A stretch of 64,000 nucleotides of DNA from Paguma larvata (lineage: Eukaryota; Chordata; Mammalia; Carnivora; Viverridae). The notes beneath the pieces were generated by a model that worked only from the letters and a program-made list of their open reading frames with translations, was not told the DNA's origin and did no database searches. The stretch is from the NCBI GenBank assembly GCA_030068075.1, contig CM057823.1, positions 19,998,485 through 20,062,484 of the forward strand, read 5' to 3'. The translations under genes were made by a program, and so were the position numbers. Positions within the stretch are counted from its first letter, which is position 1; each line of letters begins with the position of its first letter. This document shows, piece after piece, positions 1 through 12,249 of this stretch.

Positions 1-162
1 CAAAAATGTTCGCTCACCTCAGTACCACATGCCATAGTAAAAGTCAGAAATTGTCCACAACAATGGAATTGGAAAAGAGACTGATAGCCATTTAAAATGA
101 AGACACTTGTGATATACCACTAAATTCATAAAAAGCAAGACACAACAGAGTATACACATTAT

Positions 163-493
163 TTTTTTTTTATTTATTTTGAGAGACAGAACGAGTGTGA
201 GCGGGGGAGGGGCAGAGAGAGGGAGAGAAGGAGGGAGAGAGGGAGAGAAGGAGGGAGAGAGGGAGGGAGAGAGGGAGGGAGAGAGAGAGGGAGGGAGAGA
301 AGGAGGGAGGGAGAGAAGGAGGGAGGGAGAGAAGGAGGGAGGGAGAGAGGGAGGGAGGGAGGGAGGGAGGGAGGGAGGGAGGGAGGGAGGGAGGGAGATC
401 TGACACAGGGCTCAGATTCTGCAAACCATGAGATCATGACCTGAGCTGAAATCAAGAAAGGATGCTTAACCAACTGAGCCGCCCAGGTGCCCT
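163..493 (-). repeat. CanSINE (felid tRNA-Lys SINE) with expanded purine tract
   Basis: Minus orientation, ending ACTGAGCCGCCCAGGTGCCC. Its CT-rich part is expanded into a long GGGA/GAGGGA array. Flanked by an imperfect target duplication, GAGTATACACATTAT (148-162) and GAGTGTATACATTAT (496-510). Confidence 0.9.
213..398 (+). repeat. (GGGA)n / (GAGGGA)n microsatellite
   Basis: About 185 bases of pure purine on the plus strand, ending in a run of perfect GGGA units (350-397). All low-complexity ORFs over it (Arg/Glu/Gly or Ser/Leu/Pro) are artefacts. Confidence 0.97.
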
Positions 494-713
494 GAGAGTG
501 TATACATTATGCCCTGAGTTTTCTTAAAGCCAAAACCAAAACCATTATTTACGCAGAGAGAGAAAAAATGGAGGAAATGCGATAGCTATCTGCGGTTGAT
601 GGAATAAAGGACAACCCTGTATGTTTCTGTGTTTTCCCTGACATCGAAATGTGTGTGTGCATACTACTGTGGCTACTGCCACACTCAGTCATCGTTAAAA
701 GTAGAGGAATAAA

Positions 714-925
714 AGGGCCCCTGGGTGGCTCAGTAGGTTAAGTGCCTGACTTTGGCTCAGCTCATAATGTCACGGTTTGTGGGTTTGAGCCCTGCTTCGG
801 GCTCTTGGCTGACAGCTCAGAGCTTGGAACCTGCTTTGCATTCTGTGTCTCCCCCTCTCTCTGCCCCTGCCCCACTCATGCTCTCTCAAAGATAAAAAAA
901 AAAAAAAAAACATTAAAAAAAAAAT
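714..925 (+). repeat. CanSINE
   Basis: Left end GGGCCCCTGGGTGGCTCAGT, degenerate A/B boxes, CT tract and an A-rich tail. A second copy follows directly. Confidence 0.9.
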
Positions 926-1107
926 GGAGGCGCCTGAGTGGCTCGGTCAGTTGAATGTCCAACTCTTGATTTCAGCTCAGGTTTATGGTCCAGGGTTGTG
1001 GGATTGAGCCCCGTGTCAGGCTCTGCACTGAGCGTGGAGCCTGCTTAAGATTCTCTTTCTCCCTCTGCACCGCTGTCTCTCTCTCAAAAAATAAAAATAA
1101 AAAAAAG
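926..1107 (+). repeat. CanSINE, diverged, in tandem
   Basis: Left end GGAGGCGCCTGAGTGGCTCG begins in or just after the A tail of the preceding copy; ends in an A-rich tail near 1107. Confidence 0.88.
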
Positions 1108-2303
1108 GAGAGAGATTATTAGAAGACTAATTCTTATGGGCTTGTGACTCCATCTTAGGATCATAACCTGCTGACTCGTATTTGCCTTGAATAGAAGATA
1201 AAATTGAGATGCGTATGAGTCTAATTACCGCCCATAAATGGTGTCACTGAGGCAGATACTCTTCAGTTATATTTGACGACACGTTATCTGTCCAGTTCGG
1301 AATACTTCTCTTGCCTCCATTATCGGTTTACTTACACAAACCACAGTACTGCTTTCATCAAACTATTATTTTCTAATAGAAATTGTCTTTCAAGAAAACA
1401 TTTTCAATCTCTTGGTCCTTTGTTTTTAGCACTAATAAAAATCAAGAAAATTTGTTAGGTATATCTTAACCTGGGTACTAGGATAATGTATAGACATATT
1501 TTTAATTTTACCCCCAATCATTAATTGCTTGTTAAGTCTGTAACTAAGCAATTTCATTCTGTTAAAACTGAAATACTCGAAGACACTTTTCCTGTCGTTG
1601 ATAAAATGATTATATCACAGAGTAACGCGAGTAGCCGGGACCTACTAGTAGTGTAAATAAAATACGTGTCTAAAAAAACTTGGTGAACCCCACCTCTAAT
1701 ATGGATCAGAGATTATAGGTCAAGTTTCTCAATACTTCCTTCAGGTAAGAAATCTTTCAATTCACTAAGCACTAACCCACCTTCCCATGTGCTTCAGACC
1801 TACTTCAGACTGGCTGATAAAGCTTCATGAAACTCCATATTAAGTATATACCACATATTTTGTAAACCTGAAAGTTATTCTTCGTAGCCATGGCCATTAC
1901 TAAGTGAGTAATACAAAGAAAGAGAAGAGAAAGAACGGGGGCGGGAGAGGGAGGAGGAAGAACATGGTTTTGAACAAAGGTGGGAAATAAATTACGCATT
2001 TCTACCTCATTGTTCCAGATCACTATCTTAGAGTAATTTAATTCTGGAAGTCTCAATTATTTTCACCTTACACCTGTGTTCTATGTCCTGATTTACACGT
2101 ATCAAGTTTTAACTACAGAACCTACTGACTCTTTGAAGAAGGGCTCCCTTGGTGTTAAAATGTATCATGTGTCTTTTTTCAGAGAGACTGTTTGTCAACA
2201 ATGGTTCGCTATGCCACGAGCCTAGTTGCCAAAATTTGACTTTCTACCAGATAAGGACTTAAAAAGTATTATTTCCCTCTTTTCTCTGCAACGAGGACCA
2301 TAC

Positions 2304-2438
2304 CTTTTGGAGGAGTTTTTAGTAAGTGTGCATGAGCTCTGGGTACCAAAGGCTTCAAATATAAGGGTCCTGGGGAACCATTCTGAAATGCTGGCTTGGG
2401 AGGTTTTTCCTCATACTTGACGACAGTGGCATTCCCGG
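2304..2438 (-). CDS. MTUS1: MTUS1 exon 5
   Basis: A 135-base exon between a TTACAG acceptor (AG 2440-2439) and a G|GTATGG donor (GT 2303-2302), phase 1 at both ends. It reads (S)GNATVVKYEEKPPKP, AFQNGSPGPLYLKPLV and RAHAHLLKTPPK, then splits a Gly codon. The order and sequence are those of MTUS1 directly after the ATIP3a/b cassette. It would be shared by ATIP3a, ATIP3b and, if the intron 4 exon is real, ATIP4, but not by ATIP1. The +4G/+6 donor positions deviate from consensus. The next exon, and the coiled-coil C-terminus, lie outside the window. Confidence 0.94.
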
Positions 2439-3461
2439 CTGTAATAACACAGGAGAGGACATTTTATTTTATAGATAAATACGGCATCAATTTTCCACAA
2501 TCTATTCCTTTCCCCTGGAGTCAACAAGTGCTCACTAAGCACCCTACAATACGCCAGTTATTACTGCATACTGGGAATATGAAGGTGATGCTTTAGCCAA
2601 AGGGACCACGCATCCTGGCATAATCCAAGTTGATGTGTCTTGTCAAGTTTTCATCCTCAATAAAAGCTGGAAGATCAATCATACGGCCATCCATGCCGTG
2701 TAACAAGCATGCCCAAGGTGTAGCAATGAAGACCAACCACCTCCATGGGGACAAGGCAGATGTGCCAATAATCTAATCATAACAAATACGGGCAGCCAGC
2801 TGTGTTAATAATGTGACAACAATAATGTACAAACTATGAGGCAGTAACAAGGATGAGAGCTGGTTTGGATCCTTCCTTCCTACACCCAGGTGGTAAATCT
2901 CCCTCCTCTGCCCGGAACAAGGTGCCTGAGTACTAAAGCTAAAACATAAAAGCAAATCCCACCTAAATAATGAACAATATCTTTTAACTGAAATATAAAT
3001 CTTTCCTCTGTATTCACACAGGAATCCTATCAGGGGGAAAAAAATTGCTTCCAGGTACTAAAAGAAAGGCTAGACCAGGAACTTTTGGAGAAATTATGAT
3101 GCTAACCAACGTTGTTTAGGCTGTGGTCTAATTCTGGGTCCACTACTACAGTTCACTAGGCTGAAGGGGCTGCCACAGAAGTAGACCTACAATATTTCCC
3201 AGAGAACACGTCAGGGTAAAAGGTAGAGGGAAAAATTAAGTGAGAAAATACTACGCTTTAGGTGTAGTATGTCCACGAATCCTTGGAAAAGGCACCTTCC
3301 ATTTTGCTGTGATCTCTAATTTTGCCTCTGGTTCTTCATTGGGCAAACTTAGCACATCAATGGACAATGACACTTGAAAACAAAGAACACAACTTTAAAA
3401 AATAATGGTGTTACTCTACAACTTGATTTTCTATCAGAACCACCATTTGAAAACATGGAGA

Positions 3462-3680
3462 GGGGCGCCTGGGTGGCTCGGTTGGTTAAGCATCACAGCC
3501 TCACTGTGGTCCGTGGGTTTGAGCCCCATGGCAGGCTCTGTGGTGACAGCTCAGAGCCTGGAGCCTGGTTCGGATTCTCTGTCTCCCTCTCTTTCTGCCC
3601 CTGCTCTGCTCATTCTTTGTTTCTGTCTCTGAAAAATGAATAAACCTTAAAAAAAATTTTTTAATAATAATAATAAAAAA
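3462..3680 (+). repeat. CanSINE with perfect target duplication
   Basis: Left end GGGGCGCCTGGGTGGCTCGG, A/TAA tail. The 13-base duplication GAAAACATGGAGA flanks it at 3449-3461 and 3681-3693. Confidence 0.96.
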
Positions 3681-4457
3681 GAAAACATGGAGAAACAATT
3701 CTAGCAAAGCCTTAAATAGATGCCTTGCTTACTTTTATTTCTGCTTTTGCCCAGTAATGACTAAAGCCCTTCAGCATCAAAAGAGTAAGTATCAAAACAA
3801 ATAGTATCTTTCACAGTTGCTTAAGGGTTCTTGCAAATTTGTGTGCCTCTTCTTCACGTTTATGGCTTCCCATTGGATTATAAAGGAAACCACATCTTCT
3901 ACAGAACCCTTAAGATTTGTATTTGTACTTGGGGCAGGGAAAGGGCAGAGGAAAAAGAAAGGAACGCAGCTTGAGTCCTGCACTGTGAACTCCAAAGGAG
4001 AATGTATTTTCACATTATATGTTCACTCCCGGTATCCTTGATCCACAATGAAGTCCTGTGAAATGATGTTCTTCTGCTAATGATATACAAGTGGGCTCTG
4101 TGGTGACTTTAAGAGTATGACATCACTCCCATTATTTATTACCATTACCATGATACATTGCAGTGTTTGGGGCCGGGGGAGTCTACATTTTAAAAATCTC
4201 CCAAGTGTCAAAAACCTCACAGTAAAAGTTTGATAATTAGTACCGGCAGGTACAGACAAAGAGGAATAAAAAATGATTTCAAATCTCATTAAGTGGTATT
4301 TACAAAAAAAAAAAAGCAGCAGCAGTAATGACCTGGAATGGGGGTGGGTGGAAATCAGGGTTTCCTTACAACACCGTTCTAAACTCACATGTCTCCATAA
4401 ATGAGTCATCTTTGAAAAAGTACACTGTCCAGAAGCTTAGTTCCTATCAAGATTTTT

Positions 4458-4675
4458 TTTTTAGCATTTTTATTTTATGTTTTGAGAGACATAGAGAGTG
4501 TGAGCTCACACATAGAGTGTGAGCAAGGGAAAGGCAGAGAGAGAGGGGGACACAGAATCCAAAGCAGGCTCCAGGCCCTGAGCCCGACACGGGGCTTGAA
4601 CTCACAGAGGGCGAGATCATGATCTGAGCTGAAGTCGGACGCTCAACCAACTGAGCCACCCGGGCGCCCCTCCTG
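4458..4675 (-). repeat. CanSINE with perfect target duplication
   Basis: Minus orientation, ending GAGCCACCCGGGCGCCCC. Flanked by CCTATCAAGATTTTT at 4443-4457 and 4676-4690 (15 bases). Confidence 0.96.
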
Positions 4676-4982
4676 CCTATCAAGATTTTTAACAGTAGTG
4701 TTTTGCTTTCCCTAGGAGATTAATTACATGTTACACAACACTCAAGAATACAAACCCAGCACTTTGTAATTTTCTCTCCACATCCAAGAAAAAAAAAATC
4801 CAAGCAAAAATATTTGAAAAGTTTTCTGGTCTTCCTTTCCCATTAAAGTTCATCTTTTTATCCTTTGTCCCCTTGCTAACCATACGAACCAGTGGCATGT
4901 CCACACATCACAGCCTCACTGGGCCCGAGCAGAGGTATGTTCATTCACTACCTGATTCCCAAGTTTCTTTGCCCTGCCACTG

Positions 4983-4983
<1 letters not shown>

Positions 4984-5024
<41 letters not shown>
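4984..5024. repeat. Isolated 41-base poly-T
   Basis: An uninterrupted T run not attached to any SINE body that I can see. It may be the reverse of a retroposed poly(A) tail. Confidence 0.9.
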
Positions 5025-5025
<1 letters not shown>

Positions 5026-6689
5026 TTTCTCAACTGATGTTCAACTCCTAGTTCTGGGAACCCGGTTCTGTCCTAACACTCAACACCTAATCATAAATTT
5101 CTTTATTACCAACCTGGATGCCTTTCTTCGCCCCACATCAGAAAAAGGTCAGATTCTACCTTATTTACAGTTATGTTATAAACGTGAAGACAGACATTTT
5201 TCACTAGGCTAAATTATCCTAACTCTTATAACAGTGTTTATAGATGTCACAATGAAACCCATACAAGCACGCTGTTATTCTTCCCTCCTGTACGTCAAGT
5301 CACTCTACGACGAGCCATCTGTTCATTCTTCCTGTGCACATGTAACATTTCCAATATTACGTCAAACCAACACAGAGTCTTCCCTCCTAGTGAGAGGTTT
5401 CTGTCAATTTCCTATCCTTCTTTCCAATTCTCTTTCCTCAGAACCAAAAGACTTGGTTTTTCTGAAACCGAAAATTACAAGGCGCTAATGTAAATGATAA
5501 TACTAAAGATATTGCTATCATAAAATTCAACGTAAGTTTTTAAAAGGATGTGGGCCAGAATGGCATAGTCTTAAAGTAAAAGAAACTAAATTTCATAGGG
5601 CATATCTTTTAGATTTTCACATAAAATGGATATTGGGCTTCAATTAGCATTTCGGTTTTTGCTAAATCAAACTCCTGAAAGGAAGTAAATGATGTTATTG
5701 AAGTCTTGGCCATGTATTATAACAATTTGGATTTTAGTCTTACTTTTCTCGAAACATTTTTTAAATTAGAGTCAGCAGAAAATGAGTCACCTATTCGGAT
5801 TTTGAAAAGCTGAGTTTAATTTACAGACCTAACAGAAAATCGTATGATCCTAGATTTATTCCTACTTTTCATTTCTCAGCTTTAAACACAAAGGCTTTCA
5901 GTTTCCAAAGAACAGACTAAAAGGATTTCTCACTGAAGCACAAGACAAATTTCTCATGAGGCACAATAGTCCTGTCCCTTGGTTCCCTGTCACACACGGA
6001 CAGGAAGTGTTGTCCTGGAAACAAAGCGCCACTCTTCAGGCTCAGCATAAGCACCAGGTCCAGCATCAGATCTATCATCAACTTTACAACAAGGATGGAT
6101 CAAAATTCCTACAGAAGGAGAAAATTTCTGAGTTTGACTAGGTACAATCGTTTACACACATACACTTACACATGTGCACACACACACACCCTTCCTGACC
6201 ATCTATAGTACACACTTCTTGCCTTCGCTTTTACTCAGGTCAGTAATGGCAGAGACAAACTGTCCTGGGCTGCACACACTTTTATGACCAACAATTGCAT
6301 ATCTTTCAATTCCCTAAATACTGTTCAGTCGGTGTGTTGTCTTCTAGCAAACCCAACCTGCAGAATGTACTTCTCTGTGACGCGTGGTATCCTGAAAGCA
6401 TTTCTCCTGGCCTCTCGTTTCAGTTCCTACCATGGCAGCTGGTTGGGTATCCTGATGGCATCTCCATTTTCCCCTGTCCAGAGCTATCACATCCAAACGA
6501 TAGACACTTGGTGGCAAAAGTTGCAAAATATTAATAGTGTTTTGAGGAATGGAATGGAATCTATGATATCCATGTTCCGGTCCTGACTTGGCCACTACCT
6601 TACCTGCCTCCCTTCATCTCTATGTATAATGAGTGGGTTTGAAAATCAAGTTTGGAAATGGTATGTATGTCCTCACAAGACCCTCACTA

Positions 6690-7460
6690 AACAAATATGG
6701 TGCTCGTTACCTGTGAGATCATAGAAAATGTATATTGGGTCTCTGTCCCCATTCCTCACACAGATCTCCTGATATCCTTGTGAGTATCTTTTGTTGTAAT
6801 GAGGGGACTCTATGTCGGTTGCTGGATGGGGGCTGGTCACTGGAAAGACCAAGTCATGATTAGAACCTTGGAATTTTCAGTTCCTGCCCTTCGTTTTCTT
6901 GAGAAGGGATAAGGACTAAAAATGAACTTAATGATCAAACATGCCCATGACATGACGTGTCCATAAAAATCTCCAACTATGGAGTTGGGAGAGCTTGAGT
7001 TGGTGGACACATGCAGCTGCTGACAGAGAACAGCCTGGAGAGGGGACGGACGCTCCTCATCCTTCCCACGTACCCTGCCCACGCCTCAACTCCACCTAGA
7101 TGTCCATCTGTACCTTGTGTTCTATCCTGTCATAATAAACTGACAAATCTAAGTCAATGTTCACTTGAGTTCTGTGAGCTGCTCTAGCAAATTTACCATA
7201 CCCAAGAGGGGAGTCACTGAAACGTCCCAAGCACACTCGGGCAGTGAGAAGCGCAGGTGACAACCTGGACTTGGAACTGGCATCTCAAGCGGGGAGGGGC
7301 AACCTTGCAGGCCTGAGCCCTTAACCTGTGGAATCCGATGCTGTCTCAGGTAGACAGTGTGAGGATTTTGCAGACCACGTACTCAGACCTGGCGTCTCAG
7401 GGAAGTGCCTGCTGTGGTAAAACCTGCCACACATCTGCTTAGAAGAAGTCAAGTGTGGTG
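6690..7460 (+). repeat. LTR-like interspersed repeat, family uncertain
   Basis: Resembles a common mammalian LTR-type repeat: GGTCTCTGTCCCCATTCC, AATAAAC near 7135, GTGAGCTGCTCTAGCAAATT, and the tail TGAGCCCTTAACCTGTGGAATC. Boundaries are approximate and no coding remnant is attached. Confidence 0.6.
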
Positions 7461-8889
7461 AGTGGGGGAGCAGTGTGAGGGTCCAGGAGACACGCAGGAC
7501 ACACAGGAGGCAGGACTGGCATTTCCCTACGCAGGACAGAAGCGCTGTAGGTTTTTCTGTTACAGTCCCACTGAAGCCACATGCATCCTCAGAATTCTCC
7601 ACACAGCGCTACAGGGTCACAACCCCTCAGCGACAGTTTGTCGAGTCAATACATGGTATCACACAGGTGGTCACCCGGCTCCCAGCGGCGATAATAACCA
7701 TTTAGAATTGACCTTGTTCTGTTGTGATCCTTGGTCCTAGTGGCCTCAAGTATGCCAGAGTGACAGCTTCTCTGGAATCCTTAGTTTCATTTCCTCATGA
7801 TCAAAATGGGATTCATATGAAATAAATGAGAGTAAGAGAGATAATACAATCTCAAGAGAAAGTGAAGAGATTCTCAGAGAAGCCTAGACAGAAGACATTA
7901 TTTTCTTATCCCAGAAGGGCTTCTCATTGTTCCAGACCTATTTGCAAACTAACATTTCACAGTACATTCTGGCATCTGGTTAACATCGGTTTTTGTTTTT
8001 GTTGATTGAATTATGTATATACACAGAGTCAACATTCTGCTTATTTCTTGCAAAAAAATTTTTTTCCAATCTGTCTAACGCTACCCACTCTGCCAGATCA
8101 TGTGCCCACCGGGCTTGAAATCAAGACGCTACTGAAGTCTACGGTTTCAGATTCCAAAAGCAAAGTTACTCAACTGTGTAATAAAAAGAATGTCTCATAT
8201 ATACCCCAGAAAAACACTGAAAGAATGAAAACAAAATTAATGCCAGTCTAGATAATAGTATTTTCTTATTACACAGTCCATTCAGATGTGCGTTAAGTAT
8301 TAGACATGTAATACAGGACTAGAGTATATACACTGCCTCGCATCCCTTCCTCACCTGCGGCAGACATCACTAGTCAAACCCAAACCTTGGCTCTGAACCT
8401 GGATGCAGTCTGAACACCTTTCAACACTCTACTCCAGGTATGTCTGACCAGCGTTGGCAGGTAAGCCAACACTCCTTTGCCCTGAGACTGTGGGGGGAAG
8501 TAAGAGGAATTCTTCTATCAACTTGATCACTTCAACAACTCAAACACCCACCTCCCAGACTATTAGACACCATCTTACTGTAATGAAGAAAATCCAAGCG
8601 GAAGAAACATTTGTTGCTGCAAGCGTTCTGAAGATGATGTGGTACTGCTCTCCCGTTCAAGGTGAGAATTCTGGGGCTAGGAGGGTAGAAGAAGATCCTC
8701 CAGCTTCCCGTGAGTTAAGAAAAGTAGGAGGAGACTGAGGTAAATGCCCTTTTCTATGTATCACACAGGCTGAGCTGGGGCTGGCCAGGAAGGTCAAGAA
8801 TACTTTATTTCTTTAGCTACTTTCCTGTTCTCCTACTTCCAGAAGAGTGCCAACAGCTTTGGTGTGTATCTCTTACACTTCCCACCTTA

Positions 8890-8927
8890 ACCATCTGTCT
8901 CTCAAAAATAAACATTTTTTTTTTTTT
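8890..8927 (+). repeat. CanSINE tail fragment
   Basis: CTGTCTCTCAAAAATAAACA followed by T-rich sequence matches only the last part of the SINE. The body is absent. Confidence 0.4.
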
Positions 8928-9011
8928 GGTGGCCAATCTGGAAGAAGGAAGATACTCGATTTCACAATTGCTAAAGGAGCAAAATTACACACTCTATAAA
9001 GACTTCCTTCT

Positions 9012-9237
9012 GAGGCGCCTGGGTGGCTCAGTTGGTTAAGCACTGACTTCGGCTCAGGTCATGATCTCACGGTTTGTGAGTTCGAGCCCTGCGTCGGGCT
9101 CTGTGCTAACAGCTCAGGGCCTGGAGCCTGCTTCAGATTCTGCGTCTCCCTCTTTCTCTGCCCCTCCCCTGCTCACACTCTGTCTCTCTGTGAAAAGTAA
9201 ATAAACATTAAAAAAATTTTTTTGAATAAAAAAAAAG
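9012..9237 (+). repeat. CanSINE
   Basis: Near-complete copy with both tRNA-like boxes. Flanked by CTTCCTTCT before (9003-9011) and after (9239-9247). Confidence 0.95.
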
Positions 9238-10264
9238 GCTTCCTTCTACACTTCTATACTTACACAATGGCCCTAAAATCTTCAACTCTATTCAAGACCT
9301 ACAATATGTATTCTTAACTAATGATCTTAAAAACTGGATTTTAGCGGAGTCTGAAAGAGCTTATAAATGTTTAAACTCTATCAATAAGCACATTTGACAC
9401 AGAGACTATCGTGCAATATTTCAGGCTAATATCACTTTAAGATTTTCCATGCTTAGAAGGACACGCGGAAAGAATCTGCTAAAACATCCAAATAAGAGAG
9501 AAATATTATCTTATCATAGCTTGATTTAGTCATTTGTTTTCTAACTCGATGTTATTTCTATAGGATTCCAAAGTACCAAGAACCAGCTGCTAATTTTCTA
9601 ACAGCACTATGCAATCTCCGAAGTTCTTAGATGATACCACTGACAGTATCATATCACAAAGAAACGAGCAGACAAAGCAAGAACACATTCTTTAAAGGGG
9701 TTTAAATGCTTAACCCAGTATGAATCAAAACACTGATCAAAAGATTATTTTCTCACATGACCCATTATTATATTGGAAACAGAAAAATTTCAGTTCGAAA
9801 TGATTTTTTCATGTTGTAAGGTAACCTTTAAAAGGCACACATCTTTAATAACTTTGCATCGAATATGAGAAAAAAATAATCAAAGACATCATGTTTTAAT
9901 TATAAGAAAATGCTTTTCTGTATTCATACAACTATAAGCTACATACACAAAACTATTGGTTATTTAGTCACAAATAAGGCCAAATCGTCTTGAATAAGAA
10001 GGTAATAATAAAGTAATTTCATTTGCCCAGAATGTCAACAATGCCACTGAATTATATTAACAGTCTGAAAACACAGAAAATAGAGAGCAAAACGGATTCT
10101 ATTTAGAACCATTCACCAATTAAACACAAACATGCCAAAGAAATATTACTATTAACAAAACACAAGGTACAAAAATAACAATCAAGAGATGCTAAATCTA
10201 TTTATTGAATACAATTTAAGCATGCTTACAAAGAAAAGAATCAAACCAGAAATCGTCAACCTAC

Positions 10265-10454
10265 TTCTTTTCCCAGTAAGCGTGGCTAACAAAGGAACTA
10301 TACAAAGGCTGTAGGATCCCAGAACCAGCAATGTCAATAAGGTAGCATCATAGTGCCTCTCTGAACCGGCCGGCGGGGTGAGTGTAGAATTGATAAATAT
10401 TTTTGAAGAAATCTCCGTCTCTGTACAACTGCGAAATCCTCCTGGTACAGTCAT
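10265..10454 (-). CDS. MTUS1: Candidate alternative first coding exon of MTUS1 (ATIP4-type, membrane-segment N-terminus)
   Basis: ATG at 10454 opens 63 codons plus one base to a possible donor A|GTAGGT (GT 10264-10263), phase 1, the phase needed by exon 5 at 2438. The join would read GKR-T-GNATVVKYEEK. The peptide has an N-glycosylation-type NST near residue 22, then a hydrophobic run near residues 38-59 (DATLLTLLVLGSYSLCIVP) followed by basic GKR, like a signal anchor or transmembrane helix. From memory, human ATIP4 is a brain isoform of 517 residues with a membrane motif. Subtracting the shared 396-residue C-terminus, the 57 residues from exon 5 to the ATIP1 branch point and the split codon leaves exactly 63. 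A short upstream ORF (10495-10475, MAAVPA) precedes it. Without splicing the frame would run to 10182. This is inferred: the donor is imperfect and the Kozak context weak. Confidence 0.6.
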
Positions 10455-10474
10455 TTAAAAAGATCAAAGCAATC

Positions 10475-10495
10475 TTAGGCAGGAACTGCAGCCAT
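10475..10495 (-). promoter_or_regulatory. Short upstream ORF ahead of the ATIP4-type start
   Basis: ATG at 10495 in strong context (AACATGG) encodes MAAVPA and stops at TAA, 20 bases before the proposed start at 10454. If the candidate exon is transcribed, this would reduce initiation at the main ATG. I see no clear TATA box and no CpG island just upstream. Confidence 0.3.
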
Positions 10496-11214
10496 GTTCA
10501 CTCTCCTACCCCTCATGCTTGCTCTTAGTGAATTAGAATGGAGGGGGGGAAATCTGAAAGCTCCGAGGCACTGCACAAAACAGATTAAACCAGCTAGCAA
10601 ATCAAACTAAGAAAGCCTCATTGATTTGGATGCTTAATCTGCAACGGGGACACATCGCCACTAGACAGGCTCTGTGGGTATATGGTAAACTCCTTTGTGA
10701 CAGGACAAAAAGAAAGGGACAAAAGCATTTTACAACCTCCTTCGGAGAGTCAGACACAGTACTGCAACGGTGGCCAAGTCAACATGGCTGTCAGTGGAAA
10801 ACGCTGGATGGTGGCACTACAGGATGCGTCTGCCTCCAAGTGTCACACATTCCACAGCCACACGGCCCTCTGAGGGCACGCTGCAACTTCTGCCCTGCCA
10901 GTCCATTTTGAAAATTCACACTGGCAACAGAGAAAGCTGCAAGTCAGACACCTTAAAATAATACACGTGGGAACTACCTTTCCGAATCCATGGAGGATCA
11001 CTGGTTACAGGCAAACCTTTCTTATTTTATGCCGCAGCTTTAAAAGGGAAACACTAAGCAGATACTAATCCTTTTTCATTTTTTAAATAACACATTTGAA
11101 TATCCCCAGAGTTCTGGCACACAGCTACTTACTGCCATGAGAGACAAGCGAGTGCTGCTAAGTGACCTTTTGGAAATGTGCTCACTAATTTGGCCCCTTC
11201 TCCTCCTCATATTC

Positions 11215-11330
11215 ACATTCCCGATTCTTTCACAAGCTGGCCGAGGGCCCTTGGACCAGTGACAACCTCTCTGAGCCTCACTTACCTCATATATACAATC
11301 GGAGTGGTGACACAACTTACTTGAGAAAGA
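11215..11330 (+). repeat. MIR fragment
   Basis: The MIR core-like run ACCTCTCTGAGCCTCACTTACCTCAT is interrupted by substitutions but keeps order and spacing. Confidence 0.55.
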
Positions 11331-12249
11331 AAAAAAAAAAAAAGAATGCATGACAACCTTATAGCAGGGCCTCCACATAGAAGGTTCAACAACTAGGACT
11401 CCACCTTGTCCTGGAAGGAGAGGGAGCTGCCCTCCTCCCCACCCCACACGAAATAATCTTACTACATCCGGTATTCTCGTTGTCCATGTAACTACCCTCT
11501 TCAACTACCTTCTAGAGAAAGACCATTTCCTTGGCATCCCGTATCCCTCCCCACATCTACTGTGGGGTCCGTGCACAGTAGACACTGCATAATTGTTCCG
11601 AGCAATAAATCCACGAGTTATTTTGTAAGGAAATTTAAACTGAAAGTGAGCAAATACGAAGACCAAGTACATCCTCTGAATGAAAAAGATGGCTCAACTG
11701 ACTCACCCATTTTATACCCAGAAAACAGAATCCACCCTAACTGAACACTTTGGAAATATTCTGAGTTTATATTACTTAAAAATTAGGCTTGAAGTTATAC
11801 TAGTCATAGCACATGGACTCTGGCATCCAAAATATTAGATTATAAAACATGCATCTGCAAAATAGAGTCTTTTACAAAGAAATCAAACAAGTTCTCCTTA
11901 TTTTGATTTCCAGTTGGGTTCCAACAGCCCTTATATTGCTTTCATTCCTTAAAGCAAACAACACCATCGCTTCAGATGATACACTTTAGAATCTTCCATG
12001 CAAAAAAAAATACTGGGTGCCTTCAATACAAATATTTCAGTGTTTCATAGCATGTGCATCAGAAAAGAATGTCATTTAAAGAATTTGCTCTTCCTGCCAA
12101 ATTTTTAGAGAAATTTCAAAGGAGACGCAGTATTCACATTTTCCCCTAAATCGCAGAATCAGACTTCTGGTAAATATTTCTAGCACATTAGTTTTTCCTT
12201 ATAACTATGGTTTCAACGACCCGGGAAGTTTGGCATCAAGCCGACTTAC

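Larger units (their letters stand above)
1..2303 (-). other. MTUS1: MTUS1 intron 5 (partial)
   Basis: Noncoding. Holds three CanSINEs and a purine microsatellite in 160-1107. From 1110 to 2300 I see AT-rich unique sequence with no supported gene. Confidence 0.85.
2439..12249 (-). other. MTUS1: MTUS1 intron 4
   Basis: About 9.8 kb. Contains the ATIP4-type candidate exon, CanSINEs at 3.5, 4.5 and 9.0 kb, a 41-T tract at 4984, an LTR-like repeat at 6.7-7.5 kb and a MIR at 11.2 kb. The stretches 2440-3440, 5030-6600, 7750-8880 and 9240-10180 look unique and AT-rich with no gene I can support. Confidence 0.85.

Noticed and set aside
170..473. Three ORFs of 74-99 codons on both strands
   Set aside because: Pure low-complexity translation of the GGGA microsatellite and SINE.
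9012..9100. tRNA-like A and B boxes in this and other SINEs
   Set aside because: They are the internal promoter relics of tRNA-derived SINEs; no cloverleaf tRNA gene.
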